The notes under the pieces were generated by a model, which saw only the letters and a list, made by a program, of their open reading frames with translations, searched no databases and had not been told where the DNA came from. 64,000 nt of DNA from Plecoglossus altivelis (lineage: Eukaryota; Chordata; Actinopteri; Osmeriformes; Plecoglossidae). The translations under genes were made by a program, and so were the position numbers. Shown one piece after another: positions 28,901 to 41,500 of the stretch. How positions within the stretch are numbered: position 1 is the first letter of the stretch; each line of letters begins with the position of its first letter. The stretch is from assembly GCA_036571765.1 (NCBI GenBank), contig BROE01000012.1, forward strand, positions 11,207,721 to 11,271,720, read 5' to 3'.

Positions 28901-31900
28901 TCTCTCGCTCTCTCGCGCTCTCTCTCGCTCTCTCTCGCTCTCTCTTGCTCTCTCTCGCTCTCTCTTGCTCTCTCTCTCTCGCTCTCTTTCGCTCTCTCTC
29001 GCTCTCAGTCTCTCTCGCTCAAGCATACTGAGGTCTTCCGTTCAACATGTTACTGTTTTGTTTTAGCTCTCTTGTCTTCATTGAATCACCTAACACTGCC
29101 CCTCTTTGGCCCAGAGAGGATATTATCGAGGATCTCTCCTTTTGGCCTGTGAACATCATCAAAGGTACTCGGTTGAATCACAGGTTGTTTTGAGGTTTAA
29201 CCATGCAGACTTAATGCAACCATGCAGACTTGAAACCAGAACCATTTGGAATTCTAATTATAGAAGTATCTAAAAACCTCTCTCAAAGTTTTCCTGTCTT
29301 CTAATGTTTTTGTCCATAAATGCATTGTGTACATAAATACACACATAAACAAAAAACAGAGTACTATTTGGGTTCTTTTCCCTCTGCCTCATCTTTTACC
29401 CATCCCCGTTGCAACAAAAAATGAAGTGACACTTAACAAGACGGGCCTGTACTGTACTGTGAATGCTCTCCCCAAGGCATGTTGGGATGTCGTGCCACAA
29501 CGTCATACTCTATTAAGACTGACACGTCTTTGAAAGGTGTGAGACGGCCGCAGAGAAGAGTTATTTCAGCTAGTCCTTCTTGTCAAGACTTCTTAAGTGG
29601 GTGCAGTTGTTGTCATGGCTAAGCAAGACTTACTTTCCTGTACTGTCAAATCCCAAAGTCCCTCTCTAGCAATTTAATTCCCTCCAAAAAACAAGGTTGT
29701 GTTTAGGGCCTTCGCAAGGCTTTGTCAGCGTAAGTCCTTCCTTAAGTCCTTCAAATAAGGGCTTTCAATTTAGCACAGCGACTAGCATCTCGGCTAATCG
29801 GCATCTCGGCTAACAGCTTCCAGCACCAAAAACATGACTGAGGCCTTTGAATAAATGAGTGGACCAACACCCCTTTAGCGGTGTACACCAGACTAAAGAT
29901 GCCACCCCAGCACTGCTCACCATCTGCTCCTCCACAATGAAATCACAGCTCCCAGTCGGCAACTACACCCTTCCCCCCTCACCAAACCCTCCGCCATCCC
30001 CTCCCTAAACCCAACCCCCACCAGCCCCCCTACCAGGATCTTGACCAGCACCGGATAATTAGACGTATAAGCTGGGAGGGGGCGGAGGTTAAAGTGCAGC
30101 TGTCAGGTGTGTGTATATGAGAGTGTGTGTGTGCGCGCATACTCTACACAATGCACTCCTCAGTCCACTCTCTCCAGTCGATTTCTAAGCTGCTTCTCTG
30201 AGCGAATGTTAATTGAAATCTCCGCCAATGGCAACCAACAAAATCAGCTGCTGCTTTTGTGAGTAAACTGTGGGCTGCTTTGCATCTCAAAGCTAAATGG
30301 GCTGCAGGAGAATACAAGCAATTTGGGTCGGGAAAGGAATCAGAATGAGAAGCCTGTTGGACCAGCAGCAACTCCCCATAGCCGTTTATGGGAACATATT
30401 TTTGCTCATGCTAGACAGTACTAACATAATACTGAAACATTTGCCCAAAGCTTTACCATGGCAACTGTATAGGTAGTCTTTTTCAGAATCTCCCTGTTGT
30501 TTGAAGTAAGATGTAAGTGATTCCACTATGTTATAGGATCCCAGTGTCCATCTTGCTGACTAGACTCTCCTGGTAACATTATGATTATCACATACAGCTG
30601 AATATAGGGCCATAATGGGTCTGACTGCACCCAGATGGTTGTATGAGCTCAGGCAAGGACCCTGCGAAGGCCAAGCACCACTCTCACAGGAGGAAGAGAG
30701 GGGAGAGGGATGGAGAGAGGGAATGAGGTGGAAGGATGGAAAGACTCTCCCCACCCCCATCTCTGGTTTCGCATACAACTGCACCCCCAGCCTGTGCTCC
30801 TCCCCTCCTCTCTCCCTCTCCTCCTCCACTATGTCTCTCTCCTCCCCCTCTTTCTGATTTCCTACTGTGCTAGACAGCTGACTAGCAGATCGGCTCAATT
30901 TTGGAGCTGCAGTTCTTGTTAGGAAAGAAAATGAATCAAGACCCTTGACCTCAGTAAATCTGTACCGTGCCAGGCCTTGGGATATGATGCATTAGGGGGC
31001 ATGTAGACAGAGATTAGACATGAGGATATTTCAGGGGATACAGAGTAAGCAATATCCACAGTACACAACCTTGCGTTGCTTCTTTGATCTTTTTCGGTGC
31101 GGACTATTTAATTCCCTGATAGTTCGGCTACAACCAGAATGGAATCCTTTTGCAGAGCAGCACAAGCACTTTTGGTGCTATGTTGTGGGGTTTTGGAAAC
31201 AGGTAACAAAAGTGCTTAGTTCACCAGCATCTCAAATGACAGGATCCAATTGCAGTCTGTACACCGGTGCATTCTGGGTAATGTTGTTCCCCTCGGGAGA
31301 CGCCGTGGTTTATCTCCATGGGAACAAAGTGGTTTCTAGTCTGACAAATGACTTCATGTTCCATGTGTTTTCTGCTGTCATTTATTATTACAGTGAATAA
31401 TGGTATAGAAATGATATAGACATCCACTTAAAGGTCACACTTTGCTAATCAAGCCATCAACCATGCTGCATTCAGTTAGCTAAAGAGTCAAATCATTAGC
31501 ATCCCAGAGAAACACAAAATAAGGAAAGAGAAAATGGGATATCGACAAATGTGTCTCATCCCATGTGTTGTTACTAGGCGGGCTCTGCCCTTTCGTTACC
31601 CAGGCGGGTCGTACCTCCTCAGCCACTGAGGAGAGAATGACAGCCTCAGCCAGTTCCGGTTCTGCAGTGTTCGTCTGCTTCTTCCTGACACGAGCAGCCT
31701 GAAGCCAAGAGCACACTTGGACATTCTGGTTTCAAACATCTATTCTCTCTCCAACCACTTTTCCCATTCGAAACGAATAGAACAGCTTCGTGATGGCCTG
31801 CTCTTCCACGACCCTGGTAGACTGAATGGATGTCCCCTTGTGATGTAATCGGAATGACATTCAGCTCGTTATCCAGAGGGGGGACTGTATTGTAGAGGCC

Positions 31901-34900
31901 CGGGATAATCGAGGCCACTGCGGTCCTCTCTTTCTCTGAAGTGGCTCCCCTAGCTCTGTTATAGACTGTATGTAAACGTAGGGGAACTATGCTAATGAGA
32001 AAGTTTGTTTCTGGATAGATAATTGGATGAAAACGCATAATAAAGGTTTTTTGGAGATTCAGACGAGCCCTCTTTCTGTGTTTACCACGTGGCTCCTTTT
32101 GTAGGTGCCTTTCATGTTTTGTTGTGTGTGTTTCCGTGGGTGGGTGTGTGTGTCTGACTGTCTTTTGGTTCAAATGCAGGCGCACGTGCGTGTGTTTCTT
32201 TGTACGATATCTGTGTGTCTGCGTGCTCAAGTGTGCATGTTTCGAGTTAGGGGAGCTGACTGAGCCATCCACAGGGGTGGATTATCTCCAATGAAAGGAG
32301 ATGAATGGCTCAGCCTGTTTGGTTGTGGGGGGCCCTCACCCTGTAACAATGCCCCCCACCCCCTCCACACACACTGCTACACACACACTGCTACACACAC
32401 ACTGCTACACACACACTTATCTGATCCTGGTTCAGAACATACAATATAACGCTCAGTATTTGTTTTGATTGGAAACTCAGCCCTCCTCCCCTTCCCAACC
32501 AACAGTCAAGATGTATGGAATAGGTCAAGGATTATCCTCCTCTCCCTTCTTCCCTTCGTCCCTCCCTCCTCCTCTCCCTCCTTCTCTCCCTCCCTGTAGC
32601 TAGAGGGTACAACAAGCACTAGACCCTTGTTTTATTGTTAGGCATGAGTAGTTTTCAGGGCCAAGACTGGATTAAACGGCACCATTTAGGTCAACAGCCA
32701 GCAAATATGCATATAGCTTCTATTGTTTACCAATGTAATGAATGGACCACACTTCCCACAAATCATTAGCATGCTGATACTATCCACCTGACAGAGGGAT
32801 GAGAAAAGGAGTTCATCCTGTTGTAAACGCTGTGCGGTGACGCCACAAAGGGCCAAGTAATGCTCACTGTGTGTTGTGCTTACTACAGCCCCTTGTTCGT
32901 TTACAGTACACAATTCATGAATCGATAATGTGCAGTATGTGAAGCAAAAAAAAGAACGAAATGTAGAGCCTGGATGTGATTACGGAGCACAAGTCTTTCA
33001 GAGGAAATACGAGTCAAAACACTGCCTGGAAGCTCTGGTTCAAGGGTGGACTGGGCAGGACGTTGCTGGTAGTGCCCAGGATGAGGTGCACATCTCTCTG
33101 AAGGACACAACGCCCCTCCTGCCTCCTCCCAGTTGGTACATGGGGCCTGCCCAGGGGCACTGCAGCCACAGAACAGAGACCACACTTCAGTACGCACAAT
33201 AACACACTTCTGTTTGTCTGAAAAAAACCCCAAAACATTTGCACTGAGAGTCTAGGCATCCGGATGTGTGTGTGTAAGTGTGGAGGGAGGGTGTCTTTGT
33301 GTTATGTGTGTGTGTTGGGTGCTGGTATTAGGCTGGAAGACATCCAGAACGTGGCAGCGTCCAGCAGGCGGGTGAGCAAGCCATTGTCTTGTGATCTCAA
33401 ACCAGTGTTTAGTTTTTTGTGTCCAGCCCTGGCTGCTTGCCCCAGCGTTATCGACCAAGCCAAGGCCCTGTTTTCGTTCCCTCTCGCTCTAGGAACGTTG
33501 ATATTGTAACCTTAGGCTCTGACCTCATCCCTGCCCCACCACCCACTCCAGGGTTTGTTCAGTCTGCCTGAAACTCAAACTCCTCGGTTGCTATCCAATG
33601 ACGCGTCCTGTTACTGCAACGCAGCCCAATTACATTTGAGCTTAAAAGAGGTGCTCCAGCAAGCTCATTGGTGCAATACAATGGTCCCTTTTGTGAGGTG
33701 AAGTTTGACTGTGTCACACCCACACGCGACAACGTGATTCAACATAGTTGTATCAGTGGTGCTTTTCGATGGAACCTTTTCCATTTTGGAAGACTATTTA
33801 CCATTTGGAATAGATTCAGTTTTAACTGTAGAGGTGGAATGTCTTCCCAGCGTACTCAGACTCCATTGTCAGCCTGTATGAGGGGCCGAGGGAGGGAGGG
33901 AGGGAGGGGTGGTGTGGGCAGGCAGCAGGCAGATTCAGTAGGGGGTGAAAGAGGAAGGTGGGCGATTTAGTTAGAGACTGAATGTTTGAGACTGAGAACA
34001 GTGAACAGGGCCAGATACTACAGTGTGTGCGGCACACAACGCAAACAGGATAAACACAATGACCCGTCTTTCTTTCGAACGACACAGGGTGTGTCAATTA
34101 TTAACAGTTTAGCAATTGACTAAACCATGTGTAGCCAGCCAGCCAAACAGCTCGTCACCCCTCTCCTCCCTTTTACTCTTCTACGCTCTCTCCTCTCCTC
34201 AACCCTCCTCTCGGTTCCTTCGCTATCCTCTTTTCTCTATCTCCCTTTTTTCTCCTCCCTTCTCCTCTGCAACCCTCTCTACTCTCTTCTCCTCTGCAAC
34301 CCTCTCTCCTCCCTTCTCCTCTGCTACCCTCTCTCCTCCCTTCTCCTCTGCTACCCTCTCTCCTCCCTTCTCCTCTGCTACCCTCTCTCCTCTCCCCCTC
34401 TTCTGTCAGACAGCCAGAGGAGGTGTGGTACAGTATACTCCACAGGCTCCACATCTCCCTCTGCAGAGATGCTGAATGACTCAGAGCGACCAGGGAGACC
34501 CAGCTGCAGAGTGTGACTCTAGGCCTCAGGGCTGCAGCTAGCTAGTGTTAGCCAGGGTTCCCACTCCGACCCAGGGGAGCTATATTATACTGCTCCAAAC
34601 CTGGAGTGGTGCGCTTGGATGGTTCATCGTTTTTCCCCTTTCGTTTTCCCTCCCCAGAGTTCTGTTCCTCAAAACAGTTCTTGTATATTATATACAAGGA
34701 TTTATATATATAGTATATATACAGTATACATACATTGTGGGGGTCCAACAATGTGATTAATGGCCTCTTTTTAAAGGGCTCATCATGGCGCCTTTAAAGG
34801 TTGTCATAATAAATGTTCCCTCAAGTACAAGATGAATGAGAGATGAGTCATTTCTGCTTAATTGCTGCTGTTGAGTAAGTCTTAACAGGAACATCCTTGG

Positions 34901-35493
34901 AATACCAGCTAATCCCAGCAGTTGCCATTCAATGAGCCACCCTATTATGGGAGCCTTATTAGATCTGAGCTTTGGAAAGAAAAAAAAAACTTCATCCAGT
35001 ATTTAGCAGTTAATCACAAATGCAGGGAGCAAGCTAATGACAAGCTTAGCCCTCAACACTCCCATGGTTTTTTTTCTCTCTTCTTCCTTCTCTTGCAGGT
35101 CTGAGTTTAAGGAATTATCTTTAAGCATGAATTCTTAGGCTGATAAAAAAATGTCTGTGAACAGCATTTTCAACTCTGCAAATCCACCCAGTATAAGTAG
35201 CATATCTAGCAATGGCTTATCATGAGAAATGCAATTATGGATCATTTGCTATGTGCATGAATTAGCATCTTTTCATGCGTGTAGCCTCCAGCTCTGAAAA
35301 TTTGGTTTCCCCGCATCCCACACCCTCATCCCACAATGCACCCTGTCTCCTTCCAGGTTGCTGTGCAGATTGCTGCGACCTTGCTGAAGGCCACTTGATC
35401 CAGGCATTCCTCCCTCTCTCTCTCTGCCTCTGTTTCACTCTGTCTCTCTGTGTCTCTCTCTCCCTCTCTCTTTCGCTCTCTCTCTCTCTCCCC

Positions 35494-35527
<34 letters not shown>

Positions 35528-38500
35528 TACACATAGGGACCTCTTTTACCCTTCATTACACTCACCCAAATGTGAACCAGCACCATGATGTGTGTATGTG
35601 TATGTGCGTGCGTGTACGTGTCTGTTTGCAGTGGGGGTGGGAGGTGCCCAATGATTACAGCGATCAGGCTGTCAGCCTTGAGGCGACGTGATCTGTACTT
35701 TCATGTGTCTCTCCTCCGCCCCCCTCACTCCCTCTCAGACTCCCAACACGACCTCTAATCATGACCTGCCAGAATCACCATTTGGGGGAACAGGCACCAT
35801 TACACTGAGGGAGGGCTGGTCATTGTCTAGCAGTAACTCACCCAATTGTTTTCCATCAAGCGTTTAAAATAAATACAATTTGATAGTTGACTAGTTGGTT
35901 TTTTTTGTCAATGGGTGTGTTCACAAGCATGTGTCTCAATCGTCAGAGAAGGTACCTTCCAATGTTTTTGCCCTTGTCCTTGAGTCATAGTTAGCTCAGT
36001 GACCTCCAGCATCAGAGAGTCTCCACCTGGCTTTCGGGGATGATGTAGCCCACTTTGTGATTGGGGGTTTCAGATCAGTGTTGTTTGTACTCGGCCAGTT
36101 TAGAAAAGCCTCATGGGATTCTGAGTTTGGACACTCACACGTTTCACATCTTGATTATTGATGAGCTTTTGTGGGCTTGAATCACAATGATGACACAAAC
36201 ATAGGTTCTTAACATTTTGTAATTTGTGGTGAAATCTCTTTTTGTGTTGGTGTGTCTCCCTTTAATTGGGAGGGTTACACCCACTAAAGAATTATTTTAT
36301 CTGCCTATTGAGTGAAGGCAGGAAGCTTGTGAGGTTCTGGCTTGTCTTATTTCTTTTGATTAATGGGTAACTCTTAACTTAAAATGTATTCTGTATTTCT
36401 AAATTGCACGGGTAGCATCAGACACCAACACCCGTCAAGAGTGACTTTCGTCCCATATTCACTCTGTTGCTAGGCTGGGCAGGACAGAGCATATGACCAG
36501 AGAGGAGAGGAAGGAAGAGGGATGCACAAAAAGAGAAATTCAGACAGACGAAGACATGCCTCAACAGCCACGGAACAGACCGGCCCGCCCCACACACACA
36601 ATGGACACAGACATATCAACAAGACAGACATCATCCACAGAGCGAGCTACACAAACACATACAGAACACATCACACACACACAAAACACAAAACACAAAA
36701 CACAAAACACAAAACACAAAACACAAAACACAAAACACACACACACACACACATGCAAAACACACATAGGGACAACCCCACACCTCCCACAGGGGGGGGG
36801 TCACACGCAGAGCGAGCACACACAGCACAGTGCAGGGACCCGCCTCCCCAAAGCACACACACTGGGCATACACACACGGCAGGCGAGCACGACACATATA
36901 CCCCTCCCCCCACACACACACAGATTGCACACACAGACAAGTTCAACAAGACACACATACAGACACAGGTCATACACCGCCCCCCCCGGGCGAACCGGGG
37001 CGGCAAGCTATATCTAGCTCCCAAATGTCGCCCAGGCTTTGCGGTTCAGCCATTGGCTGTTCATCCAGCCAGTGGTTGATAAGGGGGACAGACATGCCCT
37101 GGCTCTTGCCTGTCCTATCAACAAAGTTTGTCATTTACCGCAGAGAAGAGGAATTTGCACTACTTGCACACCGGTCTGTAGATCGGGTCTCTGTTGAGCC
37201 TTACCACTCAGGTAATATCCCCATTGGGCACTCTTTTGTGATGTCATCCTTGAAGGACACTTTGTTATCGTTGTTCAGAGTGTACCCACTGCCATCCCCA
37301 AGGTCCCCTGGCTGCCGATGTCATCACAGTCAATGTGTCCTCTCTGGTGGGGACAGCGGTCGCCATAGCAATTTGAGCTGGCCCTGTCTCACCATGTCTA
37401 CAATCCCCCCCCTGAACTCTGTTAGGGTGAATGGAAAAATACTGGAGTGTGTTCCTGGACTGCATACCCATCCACCTTGCAGGGGCCTGTACTTAAGCCT
37501 TGGTGTCCTGCTGCGTCTTACTGTGAGTCCTCTCAGTGAGAAAGCGTCATTAAGAAAGAGCCAGTAAAGTAGCTTTACTTTGTGATGGGGGTGTTTGCTG
37601 ACACCGACATATGATGAGGAATGAGAACAGCCATACCTTTTCATCAAGGCATCATATAACACATGCATGTTTACGTCTGGACCTATGCTAATCCATGAGG
37701 TCAATGACAAGGCAGTATCAAGTACCGGCTCTCTGCATCTCACCTCGTCTGTCGCCTCCACCCTCGTGGGACCGGCGCCATGTCGACACCAGCAACTCTG
37801 CACATATGGTGGTGCTGTCCTCTGCCAGGCTTGACTGATGGCAACCGTTCCATCTATTCAGAATGCCACCCAGGGGCTTGTGTGATGAGCTGCCATAACC
37901 TGCTGGACACACACACACACACATACACACACATACACACACATACACACACATACACACACATACACACACACATACACACACATACACACACACACAC
38001 ACACATACACACACATACACACACAGGCCTTTTATGGCTATTGATTTTGTTGTTCCTTTCAGCATGCTGTCAAGTTAATATGCGAGAGCTTTGACCGGGC
38101 CTTAACAGCCTGAACAAGAGATGGAACTGGAGCTACAACCAGAGCTAGAATAGTGCTAACACTGCATGCACAGTGTGAGCAGATGCACAACAAGGAGAGT
38201 TCTGGCCATCTGGCTCTTTTTACTTTTACTTTTACTACTCAGTTAACTTAGTGAAGCAGACTTGCGTTGTTGTGGTGTAGATATGCCATCCAGCATGCAG
38301 GAATGGACAGAGTGGTTCATCTATGGCTCTGCCCTCACTTCCCATCATCCCCCTCTTTTCTCTCCCCTCTTTTGTTCTTCTCTCACTCCGGTGGCTTCTC
38401 TCGTCCCAGTGACGCAGTTCAGGGATGTGGAACATGGTTAGGTGCCTTCAGCAGTCTGGTCTCCAGCTGACTCCAAGCCCAGGCACACCAGCATGCACAC

Positions 38501-41500
38501 ACTATACACCAGCATGCACACACTATACACCAGCATGCACACACTACACACCAGCATGCAATACACACCAGCACACACGCAATACACACCAGCACACACA
38601 CACCAGCACACACGCAATACACACCGGCACACACGCAATACACACCAGGACACACGCAATACACACCAGCACATACGCAATACACACCAGCATGCACACA
38701 CTACACACCAGCACACACGCAATATACACCAGTAGGCACACACTACACACCAGCACACATGCAATACACACCAGCACACACACACTACACACCAGCACAC
38801 AAACACACTACACACCAGCACATACGTAATACACACCAGCACACACACACACAACACTCCAGCACACACCACGCATCACACACATACCGCCCCCAAGATT
38901 TGATGGGGGTCCCATCTGCCCACTCTCAGGACCTGTGTTTTGTGTGAGATGAGGATGAAGTCCACCCACTACCTACCGCATGCTTAGGAAGAACACTGGA
39001 AAAGCGCTAATGAGTGTGTGTCTGCCTGCGTACAGTAATTAAAGTCTAGCTTTTGTAGTTGAGAAGAAAGGAGTAGAAAAGAGAGTGAGAAAGGGAATGG
39101 AGAGAATCTGAGGTCGGGGAACTGTGACGAAAGAAAGACAGAGACAAATGGCCGACGTCTTTACTGTGACACTGCAGCACCGTGACAACATGACACCCTC
39201 AGTGTTTTGATGCGTGAACACTTCCTTGTCCCTCCCTCTCATCCCATAATCTCACTATATGCTAGGCTACCTAGCCCAGTTTATTGTGAGGCATAGCAAT
39301 GACACCACTTCCCTATAATTTCCTACGATCTTTCCCCATCGATCCTGTAACAGTGATTAAGGTTTCCGAGCGGACAAAAGTGTCTGGTTCATCATATTCA
39401 TGCTCTCTTGTTCTCTTTCTCCTTCCCTCCCCCAGATTGTTTGTCTGCAGGACTTCTTCGGCAGCGACGACGTGTTCATTGCGTGCGGCCCGGAGAAGCA
39501 CCGCTATGCCCAGGACGACTTTCTCTTGGACCACAGCGGTAAGGCCTCTGCTGTCTTCGTGACCGGTAGGCCTGACTAAAACTAACCCATCCCCCTAAGG
39601 CCACCTTCCGACAGCCAGACCCAGCTCACCCCATCTTTACTCCAGGACAAGTGTGATGTCGCTCTGTGGTATGCTACCGTGGCTGTCGGAACGTGGCCGA
39701 TCCTCCTGAGTGAGAGAAATAAAACCATGATGTGTCTCTCTTCTTTTGCTTTTGTTCTTCTTCCGTCTCCGTCTCTCCATCGTGGACTTGTTGGATTCTT
39801 GAGAACAAGACCAAATTGCTTTTCCCCCTTTTACAAGCACAAATAACAGGATGGTGTGTGTGTATGTTGGTGTGGGTGTCAGAATAAGAGGTGATCATGG
39901 CCATTGCTCGTCGTCAACCGCCTCGTTTGAAACTTCAACTTGTTCTGGGATTTTGCTGGAAACCTCAAGATTCCATCCTTGTCTTGAAAAGCGTGGTTTC
40001 ACGTGCGCGCATCAGACTTGCGTGTGTGTGTGGACGCGGCCACAGCAGTCTCTGTGAGTGGAAACGATGCATACATGGACATATTGCGCGCACGCCCACC
40101 ATTCAAAAGGACCTAGCAGTGCTCGCTCTTGAGAATCGTTTAGAAGATGGCCGAGGAGATATCTCGACGCAGGATGCGACCTAGCGCCTCCATCCATTGT
40201 TATCTAAAGCAGGCCGCTGCCTCCTCCCACCACTCTGCAGTCCTCTCTCCCTCCCCTGCTGTGCTACATAAGGTGGGACTGTGGACAGGCTGTACTGAAT
40301 CCAATACCCAAGTCTGTTCTGGTGGAACAGAGAAGCTAATTATAGCCAGCGTTCAGGTCGCAAACTATTCCCAAGCAGCGACATCCTGTTTTGTTAAGTC
40401 AGTTTAGCACCCTTAACTTTGAACACACACACACTGGTACACACCTCAGTGGTAATAGAAACCCAGTGTAGACAACGTAGGGCTCAGATACTGGTGGAGT
40501 CAGTTTGGAGCCTGCGGCCCACTTCTTTCTGGCTTTGCTCTACTTTTTGGAATTAGGTCTGTGACAAAAAAAAAAGTAGGAAGTTCTTTCTAACTTCTTC
40601 GCTAATCTATCAGAGCTGTTGAAAGTCATTGTGTCTATCAGTATTTCTACAGTCAGTTCACAAAGAAAAGGGCTTCTTCAAGACTCAAGAAATCATTAAA
40701 GTGTCACGTTGAGATGGGTCTACATCTGCCTTTCCAGATGGGATAACTGCTAGTTCTAAATTTGTACATCTGTTTGGGCCTGCGTGTTCGTCGTGTCAGT
40801 GTCACCATCACAGCCTAATTAACACCTGTTTGACATCCTTTCCCCCCCACCGGCCTCATTACCCTGTTATGCACAGCTAAAGCAGCAAACACAGCAAACC
40901 TATGTCACCAGACCCTAATTACAGACGTGAATATTTTACAGGTTTACAACCACCTCGCTCGTACGACGCGTGCACTGCTTGTTATCGAAAATGTATTGCG
41001 CCAAACTGTCATGTTGCACATGTTTTGAAGGCTTAACACTTAAAGAGCCGTGTGAATCATCCACGAGAATGGTCAAATAAACACGGTTAGACATGAATCA
41101 AATGAGTCTTGCCTCTGTGCTCGGAGAGTTTTGACAGTTCTGTGTCATGGATGTTGTGCTAGCGACTCTCGACTCTCCTCTTTATAAGGATGGTGATAGC
41201 CTCCTATCCCTCACTTTCACTTTGACTGCTCCTTTTCATCTCTCTATGTGCCAGTAACGCATGCTTCTTTGTCTGCATGCGTCTTTGTGTGTGTTTGTGT
41301 GTGTGTGCTATTCATTGGATTGTTCTCTTTTCAGAATGCAGGGTGCTGAAGTCTTCCTACTCTGCTCGCTCTCCGACTCCTGTTCGAGCTTCAGGGTCCA
41401 AGAGCCCTGGACTCTCCCGCCGTAGCAAGTCCCCGGGCACAAGTACGTACACACACAAGAACATGATACCCAATTCACACACAGAGCATGGCACGGATAA

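Larger units (their letters stand above)
24374..39435 (+). other. dclk2: dclk2 intron 2 (15 kb)
   Basis: Large intron within the DCX2 coding region. It contains a hAT-like MITE, CT/CA satellites, minisatellites and several AT-rich, homeobox-word-rich segments that may be conserved non-coding elements. The longest non-repeat ORF (208 codons, minus strand, 31646-32272) matches no family I know. Confidence 0.9.

Noticed and set aside
36493..37079. 174- and 185-codon Thr/His-rich ORFs
   Set aside because: Produced by the AAAACAC and CA repeats. Two overlapping frames are equally open.
36830..37567. 245-codon plus-strand ORF in intron 2
   Set aside because: It begins in a CA-rich repeat, shows no domain or family signature, and its composition looks like intronic DNA.
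38425..38872. ORFs of 134 and 144 codons on both strands
   Set aside because: All arise from the 21-bp minisatellite, whose period is a multiple of three.
38483..38872. CRISPR-like array of regularly spaced repeats
   Set aside because: The repeats are directly tandem with no unique spacers, and the DNA is vertebrate.
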